Positions 1 through 8,177 of a stretch of DNA of 64,000 nt are shown here, piece after piece. The DNA is from Micromonospora haikouensis (GTDB lineage Bacteria; Actinomycetota; Actinomycetes; Mycobacteriales; Micromonosporaceae), in NCBI RefSeq assembly GCF_900091595.1, contig NZ_FMCW01000019.1, forward strand, positions 1 to 64,000. Reading direction: 5' to 3'. Positions within the stretch are counted from its first letter, which is position 1; the number at the start of each line of letters is the position of its first letter. A model generated the notes under the pieces. That model worked only from the letters and a program-made list of their open reading frames with translations. It searched no databases and was not told where the DNA came from. The translations under genes were made by a program, and so were the position numbers.

Positions 1-201
1 GATCATCACCGCGAGATCGGTCAACACCCGCCCCCGGTCCCTGCCCGGTGTGAACCCCCGACGCGCCACCGCCTGCGACAACGCCCCGGTCAGACCGGTC
101 CGGTCAGCCAGCGTACGGAGCAACACCAACCCGGCGTGCGACACCACACCACGACCGCCGACCTCGACGGACAACCCTCTGGACCAATCGGTACTCTGCA
201 C
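1..201 (-). CDS. IS1380-type transposase, N-terminal fragment cut by the window edge
   Basis: Sixty-seven codons on the minus strand run from a GTG at 201 to the window edge without a stop. The translation contains VVSHAGLVLLRTLADRTGLT and further on RGRVLTDLAVMI. These resemble the start of IS1380-family DDE transposases, which cut and paste insertion sequences. The catalytic DDE region lies outside the window, so it cannot be judged whether the element is intact. The codon before the GTG is a stop (TAG), so the start is well bounded. The inverted-repeat end of the element should lie a short way upstream, between about 202 and 340, but I could not define it. The family call rests on remembered similarity. 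Confidence 0.75.
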   Translation of the reverse strand, partial: MQSTDWSRGLSVEVGGRGVVSHAGLVLLRTLADRTGLTGALSQAVARRGFTPGRDRGRVLTDLAVMI

Positions 202-1106
202 CTACGAAGTGCCTTCCGCGCGCGGAACTCTGAACGACTCGACACCGGTCAGTTTTCCTTACGCGGCAGGCACTTCGCCGTCTCCGCAGACCCTTCCCAA
301 CCCCCAAGATCACGGCAGCCGTGAAAGACCGAGGCTACCGGGGCGTCCTCACGGCCACCAGAACCCCATCGGGGCCGACGGGTGCTCCACGGGTGCTCGT
401 ATGTCCCCGACACGGACGGATTCACGGCGCGAATCCTGGACTTCGACCTCGACCCACCCTCGCCCGGCTGCAGTAGGCGACACCGGGGGCGACAGTCTCC
501 CCCGGTGTCGTCAGCAAGCGTTGGGCTCACCTTCGACGTCGGCTGCACTGCCAGCAGTCGCCTACGCCGCCTAGCCGGTCCGGGCCCTCAGTCGAGGAGA
601 CCACTGGTGCGGCGGGAGAGTGCGGCGAGCCGGCCGTCGGCCCGCTCTCACCCGGTCCTCACCCTCTGCCGTAACACCCGCCGGCACTCGCCGGGTCTGG
701 CGCAGCGCCCTGGGTAGTGCAGTCGAATGTGGACAAGGCGGCGTCGCGGACGTCGATTGCCTGGCGGCGCATGATGACAGGTCACCGCCACGGCACGAAC
801 CTTCGATCGTGGGCAATGTCACACGGCGTTGCATGGTGCAAATTGCAACTAGCGACAAGCGCGTCGCTGCATTTCGTCAAACGTGTCCGTTACAAGGAAT
901 ATGAGACCTTTTGTAAGGTCGGGAAGCAGGATTCGACCCGAATGTCAACGTACAAACCGTGTGGCAAGACGGTGAGGGAATAGTCACGGCGACCGGCGAC
1001 CCCTGGGGCGGTGCCCGCGTTTCCGTCGCAACGTCCGTCACTCCCGCCCCTGCTGAGCGTTGAGTCGAACGCGGAGGGGAGTACGTAGACCTTCTTCGGG
1101 TCACCG
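202..1106. other. Sparse intergenic stretch, no convincing gene
   Basis: Several short overlapping reading frames occur on both strands, but none has a recognisable product, a good ribosome site and coding-like composition together. Visible structure is limited to a long perfect hairpin at 479-509 (listed separately), a small hairpin at 905-920 (GACCTT, loop TTGT, AAGGTC) and an AT-richer patch at about 830-960 that could hold a promoter. This is probably insertion-sequence flank plus degenerate DNA. Confidence 0.6.
479..509. terminator. Perfect 11-bp hairpin, possible terminator
   Basis: GACACCGGGGG at 479-489 is the exact reverse complement of CCCCCGGTGTC at 499-509, with a 9-nt loop. No T-run follows on either strand. 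High-GC actinobacteria often terminate without one, so this may end a transcript from the decayed region on either side. Confidence 0.5.
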
Positions 1107-1346
1107 GTGTCCGAAGAAACTGAAAGGCCTGAAGGCCCCAACGAAACAAGCCCCGCCCGTCCCGGGAGGCAGCCAGCACCCCGAGACGGCACGGTCCGAG
1201 CAGTGGAGGCGCTGGCCACCGCGTTCGAGCTTGCAGCAGTAGTGCTGGAGGCCCGGGGAAACGGTGGCCCTGCTGACGCAGCCAGGGCCACCGCCCATCT
1301 GCTACGCCTGATCGCCGCACTCGCAAAGTTCAACGATCAGAGGTAG
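1107..1346 (+). CDS. Small hypothetical protein, 79 aa
   Basis: This GTG-started frame encodes a Pro/Glu-rich N-terminal third followed by an Ala/Leu-rich probable helix (residues about 30-75, including EALATAFELAAVVLEARG). I do not recognise the family. An in-frame stop at 1086-1088 means the GTG at 1107 is the only reasonable start, but it lacks a clear ribosome site. The main support is a perfect 14-bp terminator starting 8 nt after the stop. Overlapping minus-strand frames look like shadows. Confidence 0.45.
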   Translation: MSEETERPEGPNETSPARPGRQPAPRDGTVRAVEALATAFELAAVVLEARGNGGPADAARATAHLLRLIAALAKFNDQR

Positions 1347-1354
1347 CCGCTCCC

Positions 1355-1386
1355 GGTGCGGGGCCGGCGCATGCCGGCCCCGCACC
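1355..1386 (+). terminator. Strong intrinsic terminator
   Basis: GGTGCGGGGCCGGC at 1355-1368 pairs perfectly over 14 bp with 1373-1386 across a 4-nt GCAT loop and is followed by ATTCTC. It lies directly after the stop of the small gene ending at 1346. Confidence 0.8.
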
Positions 1387-1552
1387 ATTCTCAGCATCCA
1401 ACGAGGACGCTTCAATAACGACGCGGCACTCTCACAAATATGCACTGACGTGCGAAAACATCTGACTGTGAACCAGATGGCCGCCCGTCGATCGGGCATA
1501 GCGCGCAGTCACCTCCGGGCCACACCTGTCGGAGGCGGCACTGTGTCATGGG

Positions 1553-1837
1553 TCAGGACGGCGGTCGCGCGCGATGTGCACCCGGACCTAGCACCGGACC
1601 GGCGCCACCGGCACGGGGTGGATCGCCTCGCCCCCTTTCAGAGCCGGCGACAGTGTGGGCCTCGATGTAGGCATGCAGACTTCGGAGCGGGATGCGGATG
1701 CTGCCGTTCGGCCCGTCGCCCTTGATCGCCTCCAGTGCGCCGGCCCCGATGTAACGCCCGACGCTCCATCGGGAGACCCGGAGGACGTCCGCGACCTCCT
1801 GGACGGTCAGGAAGCGGTCTGTATCCAGCTCCGTCAT
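1553..1837 (-). CDS. Helix-turn-helix protein, BldC/excisionase type, 94 aa
   Basis: The N-terminal half (residues about 8-60) is a MerR-like winged helix: FLTVQEVADVLRVSRWSVGR is followed by IGAGALEAIKGDGPNGSIRI, the pattern of excisionase-family and BldC-type DNA-binding domains. The C-terminal 30 residues are low-complexity and rich in Gly, Pro and Arg. The ATG at 1837 is preceded by AGGTGGG at good spacing. The gene faces the XRE-type regulator at 2002 across a short divergent region, so the pair may regulate each other. Such small proteins are common as excisionases or regulators in actinobacterial mobile elements, which fits the transposase fragment nearby, but no integrase is visible. 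The domain is clear; the target is unknown. Confidence 0.75.
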   Translation of the reverse strand: MTELDTDRFLTVQEVADVLRVSRWSVGRYIGAGALEAIKGDGPNGSIRIPLRSLHAYIEAHTVAGSERGRGDPPRAGGAGPVLGPGAHRARPPS

Positions 1838-2001
1838 CGAAGCCCACCTTGCATCGAATCGCAGCGTATCCGTGCGTTACAAGATGCTAGTCGACGCACG
1901 AAGCCGACGCAAAGCGATGCGGGACGAACACGCAGTAAGGCCCCGTGGCCTGGCACCATCGCGGCTGGGACTATGTCCGGATCATGCAGTCGTGCTACAA
2001 C

Positions 2002-2400
2002 ATGCACGTGACTCGGGGGCCCGAAAGGGGCGTGGCGTACGACCTCTGGTGGCGCGTGCGCCACGAGCAGGGCACACGCGGCTGGACGGACGAGGAGCTA
2101 CGCGCCCGGACCGGCGTCGCCCGCACGACGGTCGACCGCCTCCGGGGTGGGAAGCGGCCACCCACCGCCCGCGTCGTCAATGCCCTCGCGGACGCCCTCG
2201 ACATCGACCTGACCGAGGCGCACCGGCTCGCCGGTCGCGCGCCCGCCCCGCCGGCCGCCTCCATCGACGGGGAGGGCGCGCCCCGGGTGAGCGCCCGTGA
2301 GGCGATCCTGCGGGATCCGGCCTACACCGACCAGCAGCGCAGGGCGATAATGGAGCTGCTCGACATCTTCGAGCAGGCCAATCGCAGCCGCCGGCCGTGA
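2002..2400 (+). CDS. XRE-type helix-turn-helix regulator
   Basis: The protein (132 aa from this start) has a Cro/C1-type DNA-binding domain: WTDEELRARTGVARTTVDRL forms helices 1-3, and ARVVNALADALDIDLTEAH completes the fold. A C-terminal tail (AYTDQQRRAIMELLDIFEQA) is probably a helix for oligomerisation. The start is uncertain. ATG 2002 is used here; a GTG at 1945 would add 19 residues and a GTG at 2032 would remove 10, and none has a strong ribosome site. The gene is divergent from the BldC-like gene ending at 1837. It is probably a repressor; its targets are unknown. Confidence 0.75.
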   Translation: MHVTRGPERGVAYDLWWRVRHEQGTRGWTDEELRARTGVARTTVDRLRGGKRPPTARVVNALADALDIDLTEAHRLAGRAPAPPAASIDGEGAPRVSAREAILRDPAYTDQQRRAIMELLDIFEQANRSRRP

Positions 2401-2478
2401 GCACGGCCGGACCTGAGCACGGCCGGGCGGGCGGGGACGCCGCCACCCCGTCGGTCGCCTGGCGCGCGAGTGGTCGGC

Positions 2479-3522
2479 TCACGCCCCCGGCGCCGGGCCT
2501 GTCGATTGGCGCAGCACGACGTGGTTGAGGCCGGGCGGGTGTGCCAGGCTTTCCGGCTCCTCGCCTCTCAGGAGGGCGAGGAGCCGCAGCATCACCTCCC
2601 GGCCCTGCCGTTCCCGGTCGACCCTGACGGTCGACAGCGCGGGCCGCATGTACCGGCCGATCTCCTCGTCGTCCCAGCCGACGACGCTGATCTGGCCGGG
2701 CACGTCGATGTGCAGGCTCTGTAGCCCCTGGATGACCCCGAACGCGACCCGGTCGTTGGCGGCCAGCACGGCGGTGGCTCCGCACCGGGCTATCACCGTG
2801 GTGGCCGCCTCCCAGCCGGACCGTACGGTCCAGTCGCCATCGACGACCGCGCAGGAGGTGAGGCCGAGTTCCGCGACGGTCGCCTCGTAGACCTTGCGGC
2901 GGTTGCGCGCGGAGGCCCACAGGTCGGAGCCGGCCACGTGCACGAAGCGGCGGTGGCCGTCGGCGGCGAGTCGGCGCACGATCTCGGCCATCGGCGCGGC
3001 GTCCGCGAGCAGGCCCTGGGCCCGCATGTTGTCGTCGTACTCGCCCTCGACCAGCACCGGCACGGGAAAGGACGTGAGGTCGAGGCCCGCCATGCGGGTG
3101 GCGAGCGGGGCGAAGGCCAGGATGCCGTCGATGTTGTCGGGATGCAGCAGTGTGTGCATCCGGTCGGCCCTGGCGGAAGCGTCGCCTTCGAGCCCCACGA
3201 CGTCCAGCAGGTAGCCGGACTCGTGGGCCGCGTCGGCGGCACCGTTCAGCAGCCGCGTGGGCACGAAGTCGGTGGGGCCGGGCAGCACGACGGCGACGCG
3301 GCCGGACCGCCGGGTCCGCATGGACCTCGCGGCGAGGTTCGGCCGGTAGTTGAGCTTCTCGATGGCCTGGGTGACCTTCTGCAACGTCTGGGGCTTGAGC
3401 CCTCCCTGGCCTCTGAGGAACCGCGACACCGTCTGGTGGGAGACGCCGGCGGCACGGGCCACCTCGTGGATCGTGGCAGCCTTCCCGGTGCGGCCGGCCG
3501 GCTCTGGATACCCGGTTGCCAT
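2479..3522 (-). CDS. LacI-family repressor of the adjacent sugar locus
   Basis: At 347 aa this is full length for the family. The N-terminal helix-turn-helix (residues 18-37, IHEVARAAGVSHQTVSRFL) is followed by the hinge helix region (LNYRPNLAARSMRT) and a periplasmic-binding-protein-like sensor domain (VAVVLPG through VVGWDDEEIGRYMRPALSTV). ATG 3522 has GGGGGGA seven bases upstream. The gene is divergent from the binding-protein/ABC operon at 3965. A perfect 14-bp palindrome lies in that operon's promoter spacer, with two related ATCGAT-centred sites nearby, so repression relieved by a sugar ligand is the natural model. The ligand cannot be read from sequence; the operon content suggests a glycan breakdown product. 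Confidence 0.92.
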   Translation of the reverse strand: MATGYPEPAGRTGKAATIHEVARAAGVSHQTVSRFLRGQGGLKPQTLQKVTQAIEKLNYRPNLAARSMRTRRSGRVAVVLPGPTDFVPTRLLNGAADAAHESGYLLDVVGLEGDASARADRMHTLLHPDNIDGILAFAPLATRMAGLDLTSFPVPVLVEGEYDDNMRAQGLLADAAPMAEIVRRLAADGHRRFVHVAGSDLWASARNRRKVYEATVAELGLTSCAVVDGDWTVRSGWEAATTVIARCGATAVLAANDRVAFGVIQGLQSLHIDVPGQISVVGWDDEEIGRYMRPALSTVRVDRERQGREVMLRLLALLRGEEPESLAHPPGLNHVVLRQSTGPAPGA

Positions 3523-3547
3523 GTCTCATCCCCCCTGGTCGGCAGCA

Positions 3548-3611
3548 TTGATCGATGAGCGTTGACAGAAAAGTGATCGATCACTATCGTAGGCGAAAAG
3601 CATCGATGTGC
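3548..3611. promoter_or_regulatory. Promoter with LacI-type operators in the spacer and both flanks
   Basis: On the plus strand TTGACA (3562-3567) and TATCGT (3585-3590) are separated by exactly 17 bp, a near-consensus vegetative promoter that is unusually good for this genome. The perfect palindrome AGTGATCGATCACT (3572-3585) fills most of the spacer and overlaps the first base of the -10. Related ATCGAT-centred sites sit at 3548-3559 and 3600-3611. The sites are about 24-27 bp apart centre to centre, so dimers could bind along one DNA face. The region lies between the divergent repressor gene and the transport operon and could serve both. Confidence 0.8.
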
Positions 3612-3964
3612 GTCTAATTGCAGTGCGGGTCCGCGGCGGATCCGAACCAGCTGACCGGCGGCGACGGTTGCCGTCCGTTCGCAGGGTACTTCGCTCGGTG
3701 TTCGGGCGCGCCCCGGCCGGGTCCCGCCCGGTCCCCGCCGGGCGAGTTCCCGCCGCCCTCGTGCCATGCCCTGGCCCGGGCACCGTCCGTGCCGCCACAG
3801 GCGGGGCCCCGGCCAGGTCCGCGCAGTTCACGTCGCAAGCGATGACCAACGGGACCGGCCCGCACCAGCGGGCCGGGCGTCCGCCGGCTCGTCGTGCGCT
3901 GACGCCCGATCGGTGACCGCCGCCGGTGTCGGCCTCCGCACCATCCTGACCAGGAGGATCGTCG
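3612..3964 (+). other. Long untranslated leader of the sugar operon
   Basis: If transcription starts near 3597, the leader to the ATG at 3965 is about 370 nt. It is very GC-rich with several short inverted repeats. Open frames here have no clear ribosome sites or recognisable products, and I see no known riboswitch class. A good ribosome site (AGGAGGA) lies just before 3965. Confidence 0.5.
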
Positions 3965-5164
3965 ATGACGAGATCCCGTCCGACCGCGCTCGCGACAGCC
4001 CTCGCCCTGCTCGTCGCGGTCGCCGCCGGGTGCGCCGCCCCGGACCGTACCCCGGTCGCGGCACCGCCGACGACGGTGCCGGACCTACCGACCAGGCCGG
4101 TCGCGTTACGCATCCTGGACGTGTCCGGCGTCCTCGCCCTGACCAAGCCGATCATCGAGAACTTCGCCAGGGAACACCCGCAGCTCGTGTCCTCGGTGCG
4201 GTACGAAAGCGGCACACCGACCGACGTCGTCGGGAAGCTCTACGCCCAGCAGCAGTCGGGCAACGTCACGGACGACCTGGTGCTCACCGGCACCGAGGGG
4301 CTGTCCCTGCTCACCAAGCAGCAGACCGTCGTGCCGCTGCTGCCGGGCTACGCCACCGCCCTGCCCGACCCCGCCGCCGTGATGACCCAGGCGGCACGGC
4401 AGTTGCAGACCGCCCTCGACGGCACCGGCATGATCATCTCGGGCCAGCCGGACGGCCCGGTGCTCGCGTACGACACCCGGACGGTCGCGCACCCGCCGAA
4501 GACCCCGCAGGAGCTGCTGGCCTGGGCGAAGGCCCACCCGGGACGGTTCGGGTACGCCGCCGTGCCCACCGGCAGCGGGCCGGCGAACCAGTTCACCGAC
4601 GCGCTGCCCCACATGCTCGGCGACACCAACCCGGCCGACCCGGCGACGTGGACGAGGACCTGGGCGTACCTGGCGGAGCTGAACAGGTACACGGCGCCGT
4701 ACGCCACCAAGACCGTCGACACCTTCGACGCGCTCGCCCGGGGCTCGCTCGACATCGTGCTGACCGAGACCGGCTTCGACGTCCAGATGAGGGCGAAGGG
4801 CGTGCTCGGCGACCAGTTCGCGCTGCAGGCGTTCGACGATCCGGTCACGATCGAGGTCGCCCAGTGGGCCGCCGTACCGAGGGGCGTCGCTCCGGACAGG
4901 CTGGCCGTCTGCCTGGCCCTGATCAAGTATCTGTTGCAACCCCGTCAGCAGGCGCTGACGATCCCGTTCCGCGCCGCCTTCCCGGTGCAGGGCGTGGAGC
5001 TGTCGATGGCCTCCGCCGACGCGCGGGCGCGGTACCAGCGGTTCGGCAGCCCGGACTTCAACGAGCGGCTCCTGGCGACCGCGCAGGTGCAGAACCCCGT
5101 GGTCGGCGACCACGTGCAGGTGAAGTACGACATCTGGAACCGGTCGATCGGCGCGAAGAGGTGA
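3965..5164 (+). CDS. ABC transporter substrate-binding lipoprotein, 399 aa
   Basis: The N-terminus is a lipoprotein signal with a hydrophobic core and lipobox VAAGC (Cys23), so the mature protein should be anchored outside the membrane. The rest resembles extracellular solute-binding proteins of family 1 or the iron/polyamine type: VALRILDVSGVLALTKPIIE opens lobe 1, and TKTVDTFDALARGSLDIVLTE lies in lobe 2. AGGAGGA precedes the ATG. Its stop overlaps the GTG of the ATPase by four bases, so it heads the operon. The ATPase-permease-permease order behind it resembles PotABCD/AfuABC systems. The sugar-enzyme neighbours and LacI control instead suggest a carbohydrate or sugar acid. Substrate is uncertain. 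Confidence 0.88.
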   Translation: MTRSRPTALATALALLVAVAAGCAAPDRTPVAAPPTTVPDLPTRPVALRILDVSGVLALTKPIIENFAREHPQLVSSVRYESGTPTDVVGKLYAQQQSGNVTDDLVLTGTEGLSLLTKQQTVVPLLPGYATALPDPAAVMTQAARQLQTALDGTGMIISGQPDGPVLAYDTRTVAHPPKTPQELLAWAKAHPGRFGYAAVPTGSGPANQFTDALPHMLGDTNPADPATWTRTWAYLAELNRYTAPYATKTVDTFDALARGSLDIVLTETGFDVQMRAKGVLGDQFALQAFDDPVTIEVAQWAAVPRGVAPDRLAVCLALIKYLLQPRQQALTIPFRAAFPVQGVELSMASADARARYQRFGSPDFNERLLATAQVQNPVVGDHVQVKYDIWNRSIGAKR

Positions 5165-6285
5165 CCGGCCGGGGAAGCGGCGGCGGCGCGCTGCGGATCC
5201 GCGCCCTGCGCCGGGAGTTCGGCTCCTTCGCCGCGCTGGAGGGCCTCGACCTCGACGTGCCCGCCGGCGAGTTCGTGGCGCTGCTGGGCCCGTCCGGCTG
5301 CGGGAAGTCGACGGCGTTGAACCTGCTGGCCGGGCTCCTCGAACCGACGACCGGCACCGTCAGCCTGGACGGCCGGCGCATCGACCGGCTGCCGCCGGAG
5401 AAGCGCGGCATCGGGATGGTCTTCCAGAACTACGCGCTCTTCCCGCACCTGACCGTGGCCGACAACGTCGCCTTCGGCCTGCGCATGCGCGGCTGCCCGA
5501 AGCCCGAACGGGCCGAGCGGGTGCGGCGGTCCCTCGACCTCGTACGCCTGCGGGCCCAGGCCGACCGGTATCCGCGCCAGCTCTCCGGTGGCCAGCAGCA
5601 GCGGGTGGCGATCGCCCGCGCCGTGGTGGTCGAACCGCGGCTGGTCCTGATGGACGAGCCCCTGTCCAACCTCGACGCGAGCCTGCGGCTGGACCTGCGT
5701 ACGGAGATCCGGGCGCTGCACCAGCAGCTCGGCCTGACCACCATCTACGTGACCCACGACCAGGCCGAGGCGCTGTCGCTGGCCGACCGGCTGGTGGTGC
5801 TCCGCGACGGCACGGTCCAACAGGTCGGCACGCCCGCCGAGGTGTACGAGCGGCCGGCCAACGCGTTCGTGGCCGGGTTCGTGGGCTACCGCAACAGCGT
5901 GCCGGGGGAACTGGCCGCCGGGGTGTTCGACGCGGGTCCCCTCGTGCTCCGGGTGGGCGGCACCGGGAGCACCCCGCCGGACGGTGGTCGCGTCGTGGCG
6001 ATGATCCGGCCCGAGGACCTGCTGATCACCCGGGAACCCGCGACGGGCGCCGGCAACGAGGTGCCCGTCGACGTGCGGGTGTGCGAGTACCAGGGCCGGA
6101 GCTTCGCCGTCGAGGGGACCGGCCCCGGTGGGCGCGTCCTGCACGGCCGCTCGGACCAGCCGGTCCGGCCCGGCGAGCGGGCGGTGGCCGTCGTCGCGCC
6201 GGACCGGATCCGGGTCTTCGCCGCCCCCGAGGAGGGCGCGCGGGCCGGCGGGGCCGCCCTGTTGGCCGGTCGGGAGCCGTCGTGA
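5161..6285 (+). CDS. ABC transporter ATPase, PotA/MalK-like, 374 aa
   Basis: All nucleotide-binding motifs are present: Walker A GPSGCGKST (43-51), Q-loop VFQNYALFP (Gln89), signature LSGGQQQ (141-147), Walker B LVLMDEP (161-167), D-loop SNLDAS and switch His in YVTHDQ (His199). Roughly residues 260-365 form a TOBE-like regulatory domain (VVAMIRPEDLLI), typical of importers of sugars, polyamines or iron. GTG 5161 overlaps the TGA of the binding protein (GTGA), which decides the start although the frame is open far upstream. It energises the two permeases that follow. Confidence 0.93.
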   Translation: MTGRGSGGGALRIRALRREFGSFAALEGLDLDVPAGEFVALLGPSGCGKSTALNLLAGLLEPTTGTVSLDGRRIDRLPPEKRGIGMVFQNYALFPHLTVADNVAFGLRMRGCPKPERAERVRRSLDLVRLRAQADRYPRQLSGGQQQRVAIARAVVVEPRLVLMDEPLSNLDASLRLDLRTEIRALHQQLGLTTIYVTHDQAEALSLADRLVVLRDGTVQQVGTPAEVYERPANAFVAGFVGYRNSVPGELAAGVFDAGPLVLRVGGTGSTPPDGGRVVAMIRPEDLLITREPATGAGNEVPVDVRVCEYQGRSFAVEGTGPGGRVLHGRSDQPVRPGERAVAVVAPDRIRVFAAPEEGARAGGAALLAGREPS

Positions 6286-7223
6286 GGGCGGCCGGGCCCG
6301 CCGGGGCCACCAGCGACCTCGACCACCCGGAGGCGTACCGGCTCACCTGGCGGGACCGGGCCCGCCAGCGGGGCCTCACGCCCACGCTGTGGCTGGTCGC
6401 GCCGGGCGTGGTGTTCATGATCGTGTTCTTCGTCTATCCGCTGTGCTACGGCGTCGGGCTGTCGCTGCAGGGCACGGGCGGCTGGTTCTCGGCCTACCGT
6501 GACTTCTTCGCCAACCGGCTGGTCAACGACCACGGCAGCCGCGAGTCGATCCTGATCACGCTGGAACTGGCGCTCGCCGCCTCGATCGTCAACGTCGCGC
6601 TGGCGGTGCCGGTCGCGTACCGGATGCGGGGAACGGTCCGGGCCAAGCGCACCATCATGGCGGTCGTCCTGGTGCCCATGACGCTGGGCACCGTCTTCGT
6701 CGCCTCGGCGATGAAGGAGTTCCTCGGCCCGTCCGGCTGGCTCAACCGGGCGTTGCTGCACACCGGCGTCGTCGACCAGCCCCTGCAACTGGTCGGGAAC
6801 TTCACCGGGGTGCTGCTGTCGCTGGTGTTCACCGGGCTGCCCTTCGCGTTCCTGCTGATGGTCGGGTACACCTCCGGCATCGACCCCAGCCTGGTGCAGG
6901 CCGCCGCGGTCTGCGGCGCGCGTCCCGCCCAGCGGTTCTGGCTGGTGACGTTCCCGCTGCTGCTGCCCGGGATGACGATCACGTTCTGCCTGTCGTTCGT
7001 GCTGGCGTTCGGGGTGTTCCCCTCCGCCACCCTGGTGGGCAACGACGCCGGGCCGACCCGCGTGCTGTCGAAGATCGCCTACACCGAGTACAGCTACGGG
7101 CGCTACCCGACCGCGTCCGCCGCCGCCGTGGTCATGGCGGTCGTCCAACTGGCGGTCCTCGGCCTCGTGCTCTGGGGACGCGGCCTGCTCCACCGGGGGC
7201 CCACCACCGGGGGCAAGGGATGA
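6282..7223 (+). CDS. ABC transporter permease 1, 313 aa
   Basis: An inner-membrane permease with about six hydrophobic segments, starting with LWLVAPGVVFMIVFFVYPLC after a roughly 40-residue cytoplasmic N-terminus. The coupling motif that contacts the ATPase is visible as QAAAVCGARPAQRFWLVTFP in the late cytoplasmic loop. GTG 6282 overlaps the stop of the ATPase in a GTGA, and the stop overlaps the ATG of permease 2 in an ATGA, indicating translational coupling. It should form a heterodimeric channel with permease 2. Confidence 0.92.
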   Translation: MRAAGPAGATSDLDHPEAYRLTWRDRARQRGLTPTLWLVAPGVVFMIVFFVYPLCYGVGLSLQGTGGWFSAYRDFFANRLVNDHGSRESILITLELALAASIVNVALAVPVAYRMRGTVRAKRTIMAVVLVPMTLGTVFVASAMKEFLGPSGWLNRALLHTGVVDQPLQLVGNFTGVLLSLVFTGLPFAFLLMVGYTSGIDPSLVQAAAVCGARPAQRFWLVTFPLLLPGMTITFCLSFVLAFGVFPSATLVGNDAGPTRVLSKIAYTEYSYGRYPTASAAAVVMAVVQLAVLGLVLWGRGLLHRGPTTGGKG

Positions 7224-8110
7224 CCGGCGTCGCCGCCCCGCCCGCCGAGGAGACCGCCCCGACGCTCCCCGGGCCCGGCCGCCGGCCGCTCCGGCACACC
7301 CTCACCGGAGCGGTGACCTGGGGCGGGCTGTGGGTGTTCGTCGGGGGCCTGCTGCTGGCCGTGGCCACCGTCCTGCTCACCTCGCTCACCACGCAGTTCA
7401 CCGACGGCTGGCTGCCGCGCGGGTACACCACCCGTTGGTACGCCCAGTCGTGGGCCACCTTCGACCTCGGGCACCTGCTGGCGACCACGGTCGGGGTCGG
7501 GGTCGCCGTCGTCGCGGTCACGCTGGCGGTGGCGCTGCCGACCGCCTACGTGCTGGCCCGGCTGACCTTCCCGGGCCGCAGGCTGCTCCTGCTGCTGATC
7601 CTCGTGCCGCAGGTGGTGCCCGTCATGACGTACGCCGTGCCGCTGGCGACCCTGGTCTACCGGCTGCGACTCAATGACACCCTCGCGGGGATCGTGCTGG
7701 TCAACCTGGTCCCCGCCATTCCCTTCGCCGTGCTGGTGCTCGTTCCGTTCGTGGAGCAGATCGATCCCCGCATCGAGCAGGCGGCCCGGGTCTGCGGGGC
7801 GACGAACCGACGCGTCTTCGTCCACGTCCTCGGGCCGCTGCTGGTGCCCGGCCTGCTCGCGGCCGGGGTCCTGACGCTGGTGCGGGTCGTGGGCCAGTTC
7901 GAGCTGACGTTCCTCGTCTCGGGACCGGACAGCCAGACGCTGGTCGTCGCGCTGTACGGCGCGGCGGTCCAGGCCGGCGAACTCGCCTCGCAGGAGATCA
8001 ACGCCATGGCGGTGGTCTACATGCTGACCACCCTCGTGCTGCTGCTCGCCGCCCTGCGGCTCGTCGATCCGACCGCGGTGGCCGCCCGGGACCGGCGGTC
8101 CCGCCGATGA
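7220..8110 (+). CDS. ABC transporter permease 2, 296 aa
   Basis: This second inner-membrane subunit has six predicted hydrophobic helices, the first being GLWVFVGGLLLAVATVLLTS. Its coupling motif is QAARVCGATNRRVFVHVLGP. Its ATG overlaps the TGA of permease 1. The gap of 67 nt to the next gene contains no terminator, so the downstream enzymes are probably cotranscribed. Together with the upstream genes it completes a binding-protein-dependent importer. Confidence 0.92.
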   Translation: MTGVAAPPAEETAPTLPGPGRRPLRHTLTGAVTWGGLWVFVGGLLLAVATVLLTSLTTQFTDGWLPRGYTTRWYAQSWATFDLGHLLATTVGVGVAVVAVTLAVALPTAYVLARLTFPGRRLLLLLILVPQVVPVMTYAVPLATLVYRLRLNDTLAGIVLVNLVPAIPFAVLVLVPFVEQIDPRIEQAARVCGATNRRVFVHVLGPLLVPGLLAAGVLTLVRVVGQFELTFLVSGPDSQTLVVALYGAAVQAGELASQEINAMAVVYMLTTLVLLLAALRLVDPTAVAARDRRSRR

Positions 8111-8177
8111 ACCCGTCCGCCGCACCCCACCCGCAGGACCGAACCGCCGTCGCACCGACCGCCGAAGGAGCAACCGC

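Noticed and set aside
877..1333. Two long minus-strand reading frames opposite the small gene at 1107
   Set aside because: Their translations are Arg/Ser/Pro-rich shadow-like sequences with no family match, and the strong terminator at 1355 supports the plus-strand gene instead.
2177..3529. 450-codon minus-strand open frame overlapping the LacI gene
   Set aside because: It is the out-of-frame shadow of the repressor; the product is low-complexity Arg/Pro/Gly sequence.
3608..3916. Open frame in the leader of the sugar operon
   Set aside because: Arg/Pro-rich product, no ribosome site and no recognisable motif; treated as untranslated leader.
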